Below, in pieces: positions 1 to 7,714 of a stretch of 45,511 bases of DNA. This DNA comes from an uncultured Methylococcaceae bacterium. GTDB lineage: Bacteria; Pseudomonadota; Gammaproteobacteria; Methylococcales; Methylomonadaceae. The stretch is from positions 1 through 45,511 of the forward strand of contig CAIOMN010000198.1 in assembly GCA_903859415.1 (NCBI GenBank). Reading direction: 5' to 3'. The translations under genes and the position numbers were made by a program. Every line of letters starts with the position of its first letter. Within the stretch, counting starts at the first letter, position 1. The notes below the pieces were generated by a model, which was not told where the DNA came from, searched no databases, and saw only the letters and a program-made list of their open reading frames with translations.

Positions 1-93
1 ACCACCCGATCCCATCCCGAACTCGGAAGTGAAACCATTTAGCGCCGATGATAGTGTGGCAGTTTGCCATGTGAAAGTAGGGAATTGCCAAGC
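1..93 (+). rRNA. rrf: 5S rRNA, 3' part
   Basis: The window opens inside a 5S rRNA. The stretch with CCGAACTCGGAAGTGAAAC, then TAGCGCCGATGATAGTGTGG and GTGAAAGTAGGGAATTGCC matches the conserved loop B to helix I part of bacterial 5S rRNA. The first 25 or so bases lie before the window, presumably after 16S and 23S genes. The 3' end is estimated from pairing of the family's terminal helix and could be off by a few bases. Confidence 0.95.
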
Positions 94-101
94 TCTTATT
101 T

Positions 102-136
102 AAAAAACCCAGGTCTAATCACTTGGGTTTTTTTTT
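102..136. terminator. rrn operon intrinsic terminator, probably bidirectional
   Basis: Thirteen bases (102-114) pair with 121-133 (one G-T wobble) around a 6-base loop, followed by an uninterrupted T run (128-136). It begins nine bases after the 5S gene. The A run at 102-107 gives a T run on the other strand, so it can also stop the converging cupin gene, whose stop codon is at 140. Confidence 0.85.
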
Positions 137-139
137 GCC

Positions 140-469
140 TTAAAAATGTATTGCAAGCCAAAATGTATTGACATCAGGCAGAGTCCATTCAACTCTGTGG
201 CGTGAATGAGCGGGAATTAACAAATAGTCTCCTTCGAAGAGCATGACTTCTTTTTCTGGAAGCTCGAATAATACTAAGGCTTGTCCTCGTAGTAGTATGA
301 CCCATTCGTCTTTATCCTGATCATACCATTCACCCTTTGGAGTGATATGTCCCTTTGAAATAATACGTTCAATGATAATATTATCTTTCTTGATAATATT
401 ATCAAAATATTCTTGATCAAGTTTTTCAGGAATGCTTGTAAAAATATTATTATCTTTGAAGCTAATCAT
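140..469 (-). CDS. small cupin-domain protein
   Basis: A 109-residue single-domain cupin. The middle holds the typical barrel strands, with EWVILLRGQALVLFE (cupin motif 1 region), LFEGDYLLIPAHSRHRVEW (motif 2, with GDYLLIPAHSRH) and a short C-terminal strand ending WLAIHF. Cupins of this size are common beside housekeeping genes and may bind a metal, but the motif 1 histidines are not obvious, so catalysis is uncertain. The ATG at 469 is preceded by AAGG at a usable distance. It converges on the 5S gene and is divergent from the flavoprotein gene; the 107-bp gap must hold both promoters. The substrate is unknown. Confidence 0.8.
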   Translation of the reverse strand: MISFKDNNIFTSIPEKLDQEYFDNIIKKDNIIIERIISKGHITPKGEWYDQDKDEWVILLRGQALVLFELPEKEVMLFEGDYLLIPAHSRHRVEWTLPDVNTFWLAIHF

Positions 470-576
470 TTTTATACCTTGATAGGGTAAATGAATAGGA
501 TAGTGTTGTTATTGTATAATGATTATTATATTTTTACTCTTAGGAGACAAGAATTACCAATTCAATTCAAAGTACA

Positions 577-1830
577 TTGGAAAACTTTTCGATTAATAGA
601 ATAGCAGTGATTGGCGGTGGTCCATCAGGCCTTATGGCTGCAGAGATTTTAATTAACGCTGGTTTAAAAGTTGATCTGTATGATGCAATGCCTACTGTTG
701 GACGCAAGTTCTTAATGGCTGGTAAAGGCGGGATGAATATTTCTCATGCGGAACCTTTCGCTCAATTTCTATCGCATTATGGGGAGCATAAAGAATACAT
801 AGAGCCATTATTAACCCAGTTTACACCAGAAGATCTTCGTAATTGGGTGCACGGATTAGGGATTGAAACATTTATTGGTACTTCAGGGCGTGTTTTTCCC
901 CGTGACATGAAAGCCGCTCCATTGTTGAGAGCGTGGTTGCATCGATTACGTTTAGCTGGAGTTAACTTTAAGATGCGGCATCAGTGGCTAGGGTTAAAGA
1001 ACGATAAACAACCTGTACTTGAGTTTTTGACCACAGAAGGTAACATTACTGTAACGAGTGATGCTGTAATATTGGCGCTGGGCGGGGGTAGTTGGAAGCA
1101 ATTAGGGTCTACTGGTGCTTGGGTGCCTTTACTGGAACAACAAGGTGTTCAAGTTGTTCCGTTAAAGCCGTCAAACTGTGGATTTGATGTGCATTGGAGT
1201 GAATATTTTCGACGTAAATTTGCGGGGAGTCCCTTAAAATCGGTTTCTGTTTTTGCACAGAATGCTGAAGGAATTAGTATTCGTCAACAAGGTGAATTTG
1301 TAATTACTGAAAATGGATTGGAGGGAGGAGTGATCTATAGTCTTTCGGCTTTATTAAGAGAAGAAATTTATAAAGTAGGCACTGCAACTCTCTATGTGGA
1401 CTTGTTACCTAATATAAAGGTTGAAGATTTATATAATAAATTTTCAAAAGGAAAAGGTAAAGCTTCAATGGCTAATTATCTTCGAAAGAAAACAGGTCTT
1501 GAGGGTGTGAAATCAGCTTTAATCAGAGAATATTTATCTATCACCGAGTTTAATGATACAGAGCAGTTATGTGCAACGATTAAAAATTGTCCTATACAAT
1601 TAATTGCTACTCGACCATTAGATGAAGCAATTAGTAGTGCGGGTGGTGTTTCATTTGAGGCGCTTGATGAACATCTAATGATAAAGGCTTTACCTGGGTT
1701 TTTCTGTGCGGGGGAAATGCTGGACTGGGAAGCTCCAACGGGTGGGTATCTACTGACAGCTTGTTTTGCCTCTGGTAGAGCAGCTGCTTTAGGAGTATTG
1801 CATAGATTAAGCGGTTCTATTGACGCTTAA
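577..1830 (+). CDS. BaiN/RdsA-family FAD-dependent oxidoreductase (HI0933-like flavoprotein)
   Basis: A 417-residue flavoprotein of the HI0933/YhiN family. The N-terminus has the dinucleotide-binding motif IAVIGGGPSGLMAAE, followed by the family signature GRKFLMAGKGGMNISHAE. The C-terminus has the second FAD-contacting block FFCAGEMLDWEAPTGGYLL and an alanine-rich helix. Length is usual for the subfamily. The physiological substrate is unknown for most members. The start is unclear: the first conventional in-frame codon is TTG at 577, but the only good ribosome-binding site (AGGAG, 542-546) lies about 30 bases upstream, six bases before an in-frame ATT at 553 with no stop between. Either the protein starts at a rare ATT or TTG is used with a poor site. 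Confidence 0.9.
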   Translation: MENFSINRIAVIGGGPSGLMAAEILINAGLKVDLYDAMPTVGRKFLMAGKGGMNISHAEPFAQFLSHYGEHKEYIEPLLTQFTPEDLRNWVHGLGIETFIGTSGRVFPRDMKAAPLLRAWLHRLRLAGVNFKMRHQWLGLKNDKQPVLEFLTTEGNITVTSDAVILALGGGSWKQLGSTGAWVPLLEQQGVQVVPLKPSNCGFDVHWSEYFRRKFAGSPLKSVSVFAQNAEGISIRQQGEFVITENGLEGGVIYSLSALLREEIYKVGTATLYVDLLPNIKVEDLYNKFSKGKGKASMANYLRKKTGLEGVKSALIREYLSITEFNDTEQLCATIKNCPIQLIATRPLDEAISSAGGVSFEALDEHLMIKALPGFFCAGEMLDWEAPTGGYLLTACFASGRAAALGVLHRLSGSIDA

Positions 1831-1958
1831 ACTAATTTGACGATACTCTATCCTGTTAACATCTGCTTGGTTTACTTACAATATACTATGCACTTTAGAA
1901 TGACTTCATTTAATTCAAAAGTAGTGATTTCGTGCAACATAGCTTATAAAGGATATCT

Positions 1959-2798
1959 ATGAAAACCCCAAAAAGTCTTGAACCATTGGTTCGTGACGGT
2001 CTTGTTGATGAAGTTATTCGGCCATTAAAAAGTGGCAAGGAAGCATCGGTTTATGTGGTGCTTTCAGAAGGTGAAATTCGTTGTGCCAAGGTTTATAAAG
2101 AAGCTAATAAAAGGGGCTTTCATAAGCAAGCGCTGTATCAGGAAGGACGTAAAGTAAGGAATAGCCGGCAAGCCCGAGCTATGGAAAAAAACACACGGTT
2201 TGGACGTAAGCAACAGGAAGAGGTTTGGCAAAATGCCGAAGTTGATGCCTTATATCGTCTCGCATCGGTTGGTGTTCGCGTGCCTAAACCTTATAATTTT
2301 GTTGAAGGTGTTTTATTAATGGAGTTGGTGACGGATGCAGAAGGAGCGGCAGCTCCTAGGCTTAATGATTTAATGCTAAGTAAAGAGGAAGCGCTGGATT
2401 ATCATGCTCAATTGATTAAAGAAGTCGTGCGAATGTTATGTGCTGGGCTCGTCCATGGAGATCTTTCCGAGTTCAATGTACTTGTTGATTCGCAAGGCCC
2501 CGTCATTATTGACTTGCCTCAAGCGGTTGATGCTGCAGCTAACAATAATGCAGCTAGCATGCTTGGGCGTGATGTAAATAATATGGCTGCTTATTTTGGT
2601 AGATTTGCTCCTGAATTATTGAATACTCAGTACGGTAAAGAAATATGGAAGCTTTACGAAAGTGGTAATTTGACTCCCGATGTTAAATTAACGGGCGAAT
2701 TTAAAGAAAGTACAAAACGGGCAGATGTCAAAAGCATTATGAGGGAAATTAATGATGCTAGGGACGAAGCGATAAAACAAAAATACGTGTTGGACTAA
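1959..2798 (+). CDS. RIO-type serine/threonine protein kinase
   Basis: A 279-residue atypical protein kinase of the RIO1-like family (similar bacterial proteins occur in Pseudomonas). Visible are the nucleotide-binding start VIRPLKSGKEASVYVV, the lysine strand RCAKVYKE, the catalytic loop GLVHGDLSEFNVLV and the metal-binding loop VIIDLPQAVD, as in RIO kinases rather than in Hanks-type kinases. The C-terminal charged tail is typical. The target is unknown in bacteria. It starts at ATG 1959 with GGA upstream and is followed after nine bases by the VF530 gene, so the two are probably cotranscribed. Confidence 0.92.
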   Translation: MKTPKSLEPLVRDGLVDEVIRPLKSGKEASVYVVLSEGEIRCAKVYKEANKRGFHKQALYQEGRKVRNSRQARAMEKNTRFGRKQQEEVWQNAEVDALYRLASVGVRVPKPYNFVEGVLLMELVTDAEGAAAPRLNDLMLSKEEALDYHAQLIKEVVRMLCAGLVHGDLSEFNVLVDSQGPVIIDLPQAVDAAANNNAASMLGRDVNNMAAYFGRFAPELLNTQYGKEIWKLYESGNLTPDVKLTGEFKESTKRADVKSIMREINDARDEAIKQKYVLD

Positions 2799-2807
2799 AA
2801 CTATTTT

Positions 2808-3050
2808 ATGACTATTAAACAACCTGATAATCCTCTGCATGGCATTACCTTAGAAATGATATTAAACCAATTGGTGGATTATTACGGGTGGTCTGAATTG
2901 GGTTACATGATAGATATAAGATGCTTTAATCATGAACCCAGTATTAAATCTAGCCTTAAGTTTTTAAGGAAAACAGCTTGGGCTAGAAGTAAAGTTGAAG
3001 AATTGTACCTGGAAAGTGTCTGGCGATTAGGTACAAATTCATTAGATTAG
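2808..3050 (+). CDS. VF530 family protein (DUF2132)
   Basis: An 80-residue protein with the hallmark VF530 sequence [32 protein letters not shown] and [17 protein letters not shown]. The family's best-studied member, from Vibrio fischeri, has a fold described as a possible DNA-binding protein; the cellular role is unknown. It lies nine bases after the RIO kinase, which suggests one transcript. The next gene is 169 bases away and probably has its own promoter. Confidence 0.9.
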   Translation: MTIKQPDNPLHGITLEMILNQLVDYYGWSELGYMIDIRCFNHEPSIKSSLKFLRKTAWARSKVEELYLESVWRLGTNSLD

Positions 3051-3219
3051 ATAGCCTCTGATCTGTTTCAAAAATTGTATGATGACCACAAAAGTTTATG
3101 AAAGCGGGTTCATAGATTACAATATCCATTATTCTCAAATGCTGAAAAGATAGCACGTCGATTACTTGCGTACATCAGATCATCTTCTAAGTATGACAAT
3201 CTTAACTGAAACAATATAA

Positions 3220-4155
3220 ATGAAAAAAATTAGATGCGCTGTAATTGGCACCGGATATCTTGGTAAATTTCATGCTGAAAAGTATGCATCATTGCCGGAT
3301 TGTGAATTAGTGGCTGTCGTTGATATTAATGAAGAAGCAGCGAAAGCGGTGGCTGACAAACACGGCGCAAAAGCTTTAACAGATTATCAAACGTTGTTAG
3401 GCGACGTTGATGCGGTGAGCATTGTCGTTCCTACTACCTTACATCATCAGGTATCAAAAGATTTTCTGAGTGCTGGAGTCCATGTACTTGTGGAGAAGCC
3501 TATAACGGTCACAGTCGAAGAAGCGGATGAATTAATCGCTTTGGCTAAGGAAAAAGGCTTAATTTTACAGGTCGGTCATCTAGAACGTTTTAATCCAGCA
3601 GTATTAGGGTTGGATAAGGATGAAAAGCCTTTATTTATCGAGTCACACAGATTATCGCCTTTTAACCCTCGTGCCAACGATGTGAGTGTTGTACTGGATT
3701 TAATGATTCATGACATTGATATTATTTTAGCCTTAGTGGATTCTGAAGTAGAACGTATTGATGCCAGTGGGACCCGGGTTCTTACGCAAGGTACTGATAT
3801 CGCTAATGCGAGGCTATTATTCAAAAATGGTTGTGTCGCAAATGTCACTGCTAGCCGAATTAGTATGAAGCTAGAACGCAAGATGCGACTGTTTAGACCC
3901 AACTCTTATATTTCAGTTGATTTTCAAAATCGGGTTTTAAGCAAGTATAAAACAGGAACAAAAGAAATGTTCCCTGGTATTCCAGAAATTGAAAATGAAG
4001 AATCCGTCTTTGAAAGCGGTGATGCTTTACTTGAAGAAATCAAACATTTTATCAATTGTATTCAAACCGGTGAGAAGCCATTAGTTTCTGGTGAAGCGGG
4101 TAGACGTGCTTTAGCAACAGCGATCCAAATAACTCAGTTGTTAGGCGACAAATAA
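3220..4155 (+). CDS. gnnA: UDP-GlcNAc 3-dehydrogenase (Gfo/Idh/MocA family), GnnA-like
   Basis: A 311-residue Gfo/Idh/MocA oxidoreductase. The N-terminal Rossmann fold has AVIGTGYLGKFHAEKYA and the family motif VLVEKPITV; the C-terminal half holds the substrate strand set with HLERFNP and DLMIHDIDI. On sequence alone many sugars are possible. The specific call comes from the neighbours: a sugar aminotransferase follows after 30 bases and lpxB directly after that. In Acidithiobacillus ferrooxidans GnnA oxidises the 3-hydroxyl of UDP-GlcNAc and GnnB transaminates it, giving the diamino sugar used for lipid A with all-amide primary acyl chains. I infer the same role here. Confidence 0.82.
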   Translation: MKKIRCAVIGTGYLGKFHAEKYASLPDCELVAVVDINEEAAKAVADKHGAKALTDYQTLLGDVDAVSIVVPTTLHHQVSKDFLSAGVHVLVEKPITVTVEEADELIALAKEKGLILQVGHLERFNPAVLGLDKDEKPLFIESHRLSPFNPRANDVSVVLDLMIHDIDIILALVDSEVERIDASGTRVLTQGTDIANARLLFKNGCVANVTASRISMKLERKMRLFRPNSYISVDFQNRVLSKYKTGTKEMFPGIPEIENEESVFESGDALLEEIKHFINCIQTGEKPLVSGEAGRRALATAIQITQLLGDK

Positions 4156-4185
4156 ATAATTCAATCTATAAAAGGCAGTAACAAT

Positions 4186-5283
4186 ATGATACCCATGGTA
4201 AACCTTAAGGCTCAATACTCGGAAATTAAAGAGGAAGTTGAGCGTGGCTTGGCTGAAACAATTGAAAACTGTGCTTTTATATTGGGCCCCAATGTTCAGG
4301 CTTTCGAAAGAGAAACTGCGGAATATCTTGGGGTTAAACATGCTATTGGCGTTGCCTCGGGTACGGATGCCTTGCACTTGGCCTTGATTGCAGAGGGAAT
4401 AGGTGCTGGTGATGAAGTCATCACTACGGCGTTTACGTTTATTGCTACCGCTGAAGCTATAAAGTATGTCGGAGCTATTCCGGTTTTTGTTGATATCGAT
4501 CCAAGAACGTTTAATATCTCACCTGAAACCATTGAAAGTGCAATTACGCCTAAGACCAAAGCCATTATGCCGGTGCATTTGTTTGGTCAACCAGCAGAAA
4601 TGAATGAAATTGTTGCTCTTTGCGAAAAGTATAATCTAAAGTTGATTGAAGATGCCTGTCAATCATTTGGTGCCAGTGTTGATGGGAAACAAACGGGTAC
4701 CCTAGGCCATGCGGGTGGTTATAGCTTTTTCCCGAGTAAAAATTTAGGCGCCTTTGGTGACGGTGGTTTAGTTGTTACCAACTCTGATGAAACAGCAGCC
4801 AAAATAAAACAATTACGCAACCACGGTTCAGATGTTCGTTATTATCATGATGTGATTGGATACAACAGCCGTCTTGATGAAATGCAAGCAGTGATTTTAC
4901 GTGCTAAATTAAAACGCATTGATCAATACAATCAAGCGCGTAGGCATGTCGCGCATTTATATTCAGAATTGATGGCAGATTTACCTTTAGTAACGCCGTA
5001 TGAAGATGAAGTTGGAGAACATGTTTATCATCAATATACATTATTATCTGATCGTCGGGATGACATACTAAAAGCATTGCAAGATAATCAGATTGGTTGT
5101 GCGGTTTATTATCCCGTGCCATTACATCAGCAAAATGTTTTTAAAGAAGAGTGTGCTGGCTTAAGTTTGCCGGTTACTGAATCTGTAGCCGCACATTGCT
5201 TTTCATTGCCGATTTGCCCATTCCTTGAAGAAGATTCTATTAGAGAGATTGTCGGTGTTATTCGTGGCGTTTTGACCGAATAG
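4186..5283 (+). CDS. gnnB: DegT/DnrJ/EryC1/StrS aminotransferase, GnnB-like
   Basis: A 365-residue PLP-dependent sugar aminotransferase. Family marks are VKHAIGVASGTDALHLALIA, the aspartate motif LIEDACQSFGA, the PLP lysine in SFFPSKNLGAFGDGG and the C-terminal YNSRLDEMQAVIL. It would convert the 3-keto product of the preceding dehydrogenase to UDP-GlcNAc3N. The ATG at 4186 has AAGG upstream. The stop codon is one base from the ATG of lpxB, so coupling with lipid A assembly is tight. The alternative is a WecE- or PglE-like role in surface glycans, but the position between a 3-dehydrogenase and lpxB argues for lipid A. Confidence 0.85.
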   Translation: MIPMVNLKAQYSEIKEEVERGLAETIENCAFILGPNVQAFERETAEYLGVKHAIGVASGTDALHLALIAEGIGAGDEVITTAFTFIATAEAIKYVGAIPVFVDIDPRTFNISPETIESAITPKTKAIMPVHLFGQPAEMNEIVALCEKYNLKLIEDACQSFGASVDGKQTGTLGHAGGYSFFPSKNLGAFGDGGLVVTNSDETAAKIKQLRNHGSDVRYYHDVIGYNSRLDEMQAVILRAKLKRIDQYNQARRHVAHLYSELMADLPLVTPYEDEVGEHVYHQYTLLSDRRDDILKALQDNQIGCAVYYPVPLHQQNVFKEECAGLSLPVTESVAAHCFSLPICPFLEEDSIREIVGVIRGVLTE

Positions 5284-5284
5284 A

Positions 5285-6433
5285 ATGATGACGTCAAACA
5301 AGCCTTTATCGATCATGTTTAGCGCTGGAGAGTCTTCGGGCGATCAACATGCTGCTAATATGTTTCTGGAGATAAAGAAAAGTCGACCTGATATTAAAGG
5401 ATTTGGTATGGGGGGGGCAAAAATGGCCCAGGCAGGTGTCAATATTAATTATGATTCTGCCGGTATTGGTGTTATTGGAGTCATTGAGGTACTAAAGCAT
5501 TACGGTGAAATTCGTCGGGCTTTAAAACAAATGCATTACTTAGTATCAACAGAGCATCCCGATTTATTAGTGTGCGTTGATTATAAAGAGTTTAATCTTA
5601 AATTAGCTCGTTATGCAAAGCAGTGTGGAATTAAAGTTTTGTTTTATGTCAGCCCCCAAGTCTGGGCTTGGCGACCCGGTCGGGTTAAGACTTATGGTAA
5701 AGCGATTGACATGATGGCGGTCATCTTTCCTTTTGAAACTGCTTATTATGATGCTGAGCAGGTGCCTGTCCGGTATGTAGGTCATCCATCGGTTGATAAA
5801 GTTCATCCTCAACTGACTCAATCAGAGGATATGTCCCGGTTTGGTCTGGATGATAAAAAGCCCGTGATTGGCTTGTTGCCAGGGAGTCGGGTTAACGAAA
5901 TTAATAGACTGCTGCCCGTTATGCTGGGTGCAGCGGAAAAATTACAAACCCGGTTTCCCGATCTGCAGTTCATTTTACCTCAGGCTGATTCAATCAATGA
6001 TGAGTTGCTTGAAAGTTATTTGCATCAAGCAACTCTTAAAATTAAAGTCATAAAGCATCAGCCTTACGATGTGATTCAATGTTGCGACGCGGTGATGACC
6101 ACCTCAGGCACGGCAACTCTGGAAATTGCTTTGCTCGGCGTTCCGATGGTTATTACCTACAAATTAGCCCCCATCACTTATTTATTAGGCCGTTTACTCG
6201 TGAATACGGCTTTTATTGGGTTGCCAAATATAATCCTGGGTAAAGCGTTCATCAAAGAACTTATTCAGCATGAGGCAACAGCAGACAATTTGGCTCAAGA
6301 GATTGAGAAGCTATTGCTGGACAGTGCTTATGCAGAGCAAATGCGCATCAACTTACACCAGGTCAAACACTTGTTAGGTGCTGGCGGTGGTTCTAAAAAT
6401 ATGGCAGAACTTGCACTAGAAATGCTAGGATAG
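5285..6433 (+). CDS. lpxB: lipid-A-disaccharide synthase
   Basis: A 382-residue GT19 glycosyltransferase that joins UDP-diacylglucosamine and lipid X at the inner membrane. Signature blocks are FSAGESSGDQHAANM at the N-terminus, FYVSPQVWAWRPGRV, YVGHPSVDKV, LLPGSRVNEI and TSGTATLEIALLGVPMVITYK. Length is normal. It begins one base after gnnB stops (double ATG at 5285) and ends just before a converging gene. lpxA and lpxD are not in the window; a GnnAB pathway predicts an LpxA that prefers the amino-sugar acceptor. Confidence 0.97.
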   Translation: MMTSNKPLSIMFSAGESSGDQHAANMFLEIKKSRPDIKGFGMGGAKMAQAGVNINYDSAGIGVIGVIEVLKHYGEIRRALKQMHYLVSTEHPDLLVCVDYKEFNLKLARYAKQCGIKVLFYVSPQVWAWRPGRVKTYGKAIDMMAVIFPFETAYYDAEQVPVRYVGHPSVDKVHPQLTQSEDMSRFGLDDKKPVIGLLPGSRVNEINRLLPVMLGAAEKLQTRFPDLQFILPQADSINDELLESYLHQATLKIKVIKHQPYDVIQCCDAVMTTSGTATLEIALLGVPMVITYKLAPITYLLGRLLVNTAFIGLPNIILGKAFIKELIQHEATADNLAQEIEKLLLDSAYAEQMRINLHQVKHLLGAGGGSKNMAELALEMLG

Positions 6434-6435
6434 TT

Positions 6436-7704
6436 TCAGTCCTGTTTGTAAAGGGGGATTGCTGCTATTCTGGCATCAATTTCATTAGATAAGGCTTGAT
6501 AAACAAGACTATCAACGGATTGGTAGCGTTGTTTAAACTCTGCGTCATTCATGTGTTCAGGAAGATCAGTCGGATCGGGCATAAAGTCACTGTAATCTTT
6601 AATATTCGCCATTGCCTGTTGTATTTTACGTGCATTTTCAGGGGATGATGTAGCCATTTCTCCCAGTTTTGTGCCCGCTTTATCGGCGGCTAAATCAATA
6701 AAACTAAAGCCACTGCCACCATTAGCATCACTTAATTCTTTTTCTTCACCCACCACCTTAGCGACTTGTCCATTAACCGATGCAGCAATAGCTGCAGAGG
6801 CAATAAAATGCTGAGCCAGATCGATTCTCTTATACAAAAAAGTGGGATAGCGTGTTTGATCTGTTAGATTGGATGTCGAAAAAGAGAAGAATTTTTTGGT
6901 TTCCTTTCTATTGATATAATTATTGACAGCGATAATGGCTAATTTATTTTCTTCAATCGCATTCTCTAACGTTGAACGTTGTAACGCTAATTCAAATAGG
7001 GGTTTTAATAAGTCGGCCAGAGAGAGTCTCCAGTTTGGATTGTGCTGAGCAATGATCTCGGCGAGTTTTTTCTGATAAATGTTTAAATTTGGGTTTTCAG
7101 CGCCATCAGTTAGAAAGTTTCGGGCCTGAATCATCGTATCCATACTTGAATAATAGCTAATTGACAGTTTTTCAGGGTCAATGGTGATCGTTTTAATCGG
7201 TCGAGTTGCCAAGATAACGTAATTTTTTAAAGAAGTATTCTGAATAATCGTATCGATTACAAAGCCGGCTAATTTAGCCGGTAATAGCAGTTTGCCGGCT
7301 TTAAATTTTGTCAGTGTAGGTAGTTCATTTGGATTATCGTTACCTAGCCTAAAGCTAATATTTAGATATTCACCAAAACTGTTTTTAGGTAAAGTGGTTG
7401 TGACCGTAAACCTTAGAACATGACTTCTGAGTTCTATGTTGACGGCGCTTTTGCTGTATCTATTTAGCAGATAGTTTGCAGCAAGATTTAAATCGGGTTG
7501 CGTTAACTCAATACTGCCAATGTCATCAGGTTTTGTTTTTGCCCCTTCATGAAGAATTTTCTGTGCTCTAACAACATCATCATGAGTTAGTTTCCACCCT
7601 ACGGCAATGTCAGGTTGATCGCTAACGCCAAAAAAAACGAATAGGGCGCATAAAAGTAGACATAAGCCAGATAAAAATAATACAAACCTCAGTAGAATTT
7701 TCAT
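6436..7704 (-). CDS. unrecognised membrane-anchored periplasmic protein
   Basis: I do not recognise this family. From ATG 7704 it has 422 residues. The N-terminus (MKILLRFVLFLSGLCLLLCA and on) is a single hydrophobic segment without a clear cleavage site, so it looks like a signal anchor; the rest is soluble and mixed alpha/beta. The C-terminal part has a glycine- and alanine-rich patch with HFIASAAIAASVNG and SGFSFIDLAADKAGT. A TTG at 7722 would lengthen it by six residues and overlap the upstream ppx-like gene by eight bases; I prefer the ATG because the hydrophobic segment starts there, though its AAGG site is unusually close. It follows ppx on the same strand, ten bases after its stop, so the two are very likely one operon. 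Confidence 0.72.
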   Translation of the reverse strand: MKILLRFVLFLSGLCLLLCALFVFFGVSDQPDIAVGWKLTHDDVVRAQKILHEGAKTKPDDIGSIELTQPDLNLAANYLLNRYSKSAVNIELRSHVLRFTVTTTLPKNSFGEYLNISFRLGNDNPNELPTLTKFKAGKLLLPAKLAGFVIDTIIQNTSLKNYVILATRPIKTITIDPEKLSISYYSSMDTMIQARNFLTDGAENPNLNIYQKKLAEIIAQHNPNWRLSLADLLKPLFELALQRSTLENAIEENKLAIIAVNNYINRKETKKFFSFSTSNLTDQTRYPTFLYKRIDLAQHFIASAAIAASVNGQVAKVVGEEKELSDANGGSGFSFIDLAADKAGTKLGEMATSSPENARKIQQAMANIKDYSDFMPDPTDLPEHMNDAEFKQRYQSVDSLVYQALSNEIDARIAAIPLYKQD

Positions 7705-7714
7705 TACCTTGCAT

